A stretch of 64,000 bases of DNA, from assembly GCF_963666525.1 (NCBI RefSeq), contig NZ_OY762905.1:1842001-1906000 (forward strand), in the 5' to 3' direction. The position numbers and the translations under genes are program-made. A model generated the notes under the pieces. The model ran no database searches and was not told the DNA's origin. It saw only the letters and a list, made by a program, of their open reading frames with translations. This document shows positions 62,463 to 64,000 of the stretch, in pieces. Position 1 is the first letter of the stretch. Each line of letters begins with the position of its first letter. This stretch comes from an uncultured Cohaesibacter sp. (GTDB lineage: Bacteria > Pseudomonadota > Alphaproteobacteria > Rhizobiales > Cohaesibacteraceae).

Positions 62463-63977
62463 ATGAGCTCATCTCTTGCTGCAGAAGCAAAAACCCTGCT
62501 TGATGCCATGGGCGTCGACACTGCCAAACTTGCCGGTTCCATCACGGTTACCAGCCCGATCGACGGGTCGGTCATCGGCTCCGTTGCCGAGCAGACCGCC
62601 GAAGACATGAACAAGGCCGTTGACGCCGCCCATGAAGCTTTCCTCACATGGCGCACGGTTCCGGCTCCGGTGCGCGGTGAACTGGTGCGCCTGTTGGGTG
62701 TCGAGCTGCGCAAGCACAAGGAAGCCCTTGGCCGTCTGGTTTCCATCGAAGCTGGCAAGATCCTCTCCGAAGGCCTTGGCGAAGTGCAGGAAATGATCGA
62801 CATCTGCGATTTCGCCGTTGGTCAGTCCCGCATGCTCTATGGCAAGACCATCGCGTCTGAACGCCCCGGCCACCGGATGATGGAAACCTGGCACCCTATG
62901 GGCGTCTGCGGCGTCATCTCCGCCTTCAACTTCCCGGTCGCCGTCTGGTCCTGGAACACATGTCTGGCCCTTGTCTCCGGCGACAGCGTGATCTGGAAAC
63001 CATCCGAGAAAACTCCGCTGACGGCTCTCGCCTGCGAAGCGATCCTGAAGAGCGTCACCGACAGCTTCGAAGCAGCTCCTGCCAACCTCAGCCAGGTCAT
63101 CATTGGCGGTCCGGCCGCCGGTGAGGCGCTGGTCGACAATCCGCTCGTACCGATCATCTCGGCCACCGGCTCCACCCGCATGGGCAAGGCAGTCGGTCCG
63201 CGCGTTGCAGCCCGTTTCGGCCGCTCCATTCTGGAACTGGGCGGCAACAACGCCATGATCGTGGCACCAAGCGCCGACCTTGACATGGCTGTTCGCGCCA
63301 TCTGCTTCTCCGCGGTCGGCACGGCCGGTCAACGCTGCACCTCGCTGCGCCGTCTCATCGTTCACGAGAGCGTTGTTGACAAGCTGGTTCCGCAGCTGAA
63401 AAAGGCCTATGGCTCCCTGCCTGTCGGCACTCCGCTGGAAGCCGGCACACTGGTTGGTCCATTGATCGATGAAGCAGCCTTCTCGATGATGCAGGATGCC
63501 CTTTCCAAGGCCAAGGAACAGGGCGGCTCCGTCACCGGAGGCGAACGCGTGGCACTCGATGGCTTCGATGGTGGTTTCTATGTCCGTCCGGCCATTGCCG
63601 AAATGCCGGGCCAGAGCGACGTGGTCAAGACCGAAACCTTTGCCCCGATCCTCTATGTCATGACCTACAAGACCTTCGAGGAAGCCATCAAGCTGCACAA
63701 CGAAGTGCCGCAAGGCCTGTCTTCCTGCATCTTCACACTGAATATGCGCGAAGCCGAACTGTTCATGAGCGCAGCAGGCTCCGACTGTGGCATCTGCAAC
63801 GTCAACATCGGGCCGTCCGGCGCTGAAATCGGCGGTGCCTTCGGCGGCGAGAAGGAAACCGGCGGCGGTCGTGAATCCGGCTCCGACGCATGGAAAGGCT
63901 ACATGCGCCGCGCAACCAATACCGTCAACTACTCCACGGCGCTGCCGCTGGCACAGGGCGTCTCCTTCGACGTCTGA
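62463..63977 (+). CDS. amaB: ALDH7-type aldehyde dehydrogenase (piperideine-6-carboxylate / aminoadipate semialdehyde dehydrogenase)
   Basis: A 504-residue NAD-dependent dehydrogenase close to ALDH7A1. Motifs: VCGVISAFNFPVAVWSWN, SATGSTRMGKAVG, catalytic Glu in LELGGNNAMIV, catalytic Cys in GTAGQRCTSLRRL, and the late ETFAPILYVM and GGAFGGEKETGGGRESGSD. ALDH7 members oxidise alpha-aminoadipate semialdehyde in lysine catabolism; pairing with a divergent Lrp-type regulator supports that. GGAG precedes the ATG at eight bases. Complete, ending 23 bases before the window end. Confidence 0.92.
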   Translation: MSSSLAAEAKTLLDAMGVDTAKLAGSITVTSPIDGSVIGSVAEQTAEDMNKAVDAAHEAFLTWRTVPAPVRGELVRLLGVELRKHKEALGRLVSIEAGKILSEGLGEVQEMIDICDFAVGQSRMLYGKTIASERPGHRMMETWHPMGVCGVISAFNFPVAVWSWNTCLALVSGDSVIWKPSEKTPLTALACEAILKSVTDSFEAAPANLSQVIIGGPAAGEALVDNPLVPIISATGSTRMGKAVGPRVAARFGRSILELGGNNAMIVAPSADLDMAVRAICFSAVGTAGQRCTSLRRLIVHESVVDKLVPQLKKAYGSLPVGTPLEAGTLVGPLIDEAAFSMMQDALSKAKEQGGSVTGGERVALDGFDGGFYVRPAIAEMPGQSDVVKTETFAPILYVMTYKTFEEAIKLHNEVPQGLSSCIFTLNMREAELFMSAAGSDCGICNVNIGPSGAEIGGAFGGEKETGGGRESGSDAWKGYMRRATNTVNYSTALPLAQGVSFDV

Positions 63978-64000
63978 TCGTTGAAAACCTGCAGCAACCC

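Overview
The window looks like chromosomal DNA of a marine-type alphaproteobacterium of the Hyphomicrobiales (Rhizobiales) group. The main evidence is gene order: tlpA / argH-lptM-lysA, hpt / zinc-ribbon protein / ftsE-ftsX-ydcF-plsC, metX-metW, chorismate mutase-hisC-tyrC, and gloB divergent from a methyltransferase are all arrangements familiar from that group. A CpdR-type response regulator and a complete set of ethylmalonyl-CoA pathway signature genes agree with this. A Cohaesibacter-like lineage would fit, but that is inference; no rRNA gene is present to settle it.

Layout. 1-6.0 kb: a D,D-carboxypeptidase cut by the left edge, an M20 amidohydrolase, a TauE/SafE exporter and, on the opposite strand, a nitrate/sulfonate/taurine-type ABC importer whose ATPase gene carries an apparent one-base frameshift in a G7 tract. 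6.0-10.4 kb: after an AT-rich gap, a two-gene [FeFe]-hydrogenase operon, in which a fusion of a NuoF C-terminal domain with a GltD-like flavoprotein precedes a full HydA with intact H-cluster motifs. 10.4-19.1 kb: a signalling island with a 1552-residue CheB-CheR-PAS-GAF-PAS histidine kinase, two REC proteins with an unusual shared acceptor motif, a small Rcp1-like response regulator and two proteins with degenerate kinase ATPase domains. 19.4-25.9 kb: an IS5-type transposase remnant that runs into the end of hutD, tRNA-Leu(CAA), a DedA-family protein, DsbB, AlkA-type glycosylase, glutamyl-Q tRNA synthetase, an AEC carrier and a soluble kinase-REC hybrid.

25.9-41.3 kb is dominated by acetyl-CoA assimilation. 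Ethylmalonyl-CoA mutase (ecm) and crotonyl-CoA carboxylase/reductase (ccr) are divergent; methylsuccinyl-CoA dehydrogenase (mcd) follows. PduO-type adenosyltransferase would supply the mutase cofactor, EtfBA would take electrons from Mcd, and a 3-hydroxybutyryl-CoA dehydrogenase handles C4 units. Short TTTGC-rich elements and a TGCA-NN-GCAACAT element recur upstream of several of these genes and may mark a shared regulator.

41.3-64 kb is mostly housekeeping: a YjfB-like small protein, TlpA thioredoxin, arginine and lysine biosynthesis, CpdR, Hpt, the FtsEX region with a zinc-ribbon membrane protein carrying six tandem FliM-like SQDDIDALF motifs, phospholipid acylation, ChaC, aromatic amino-acid and histidine biosynthesis, methionine biosynthesis, glyoxalase II, and a divergent Lrp regulator / ALDH7-type dehydrogenase pair probably for lysine catabolism. 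A 14-bp tandem repeat lies between the last two. I saw no CRISPR array, prophage or complete insertion sequence.
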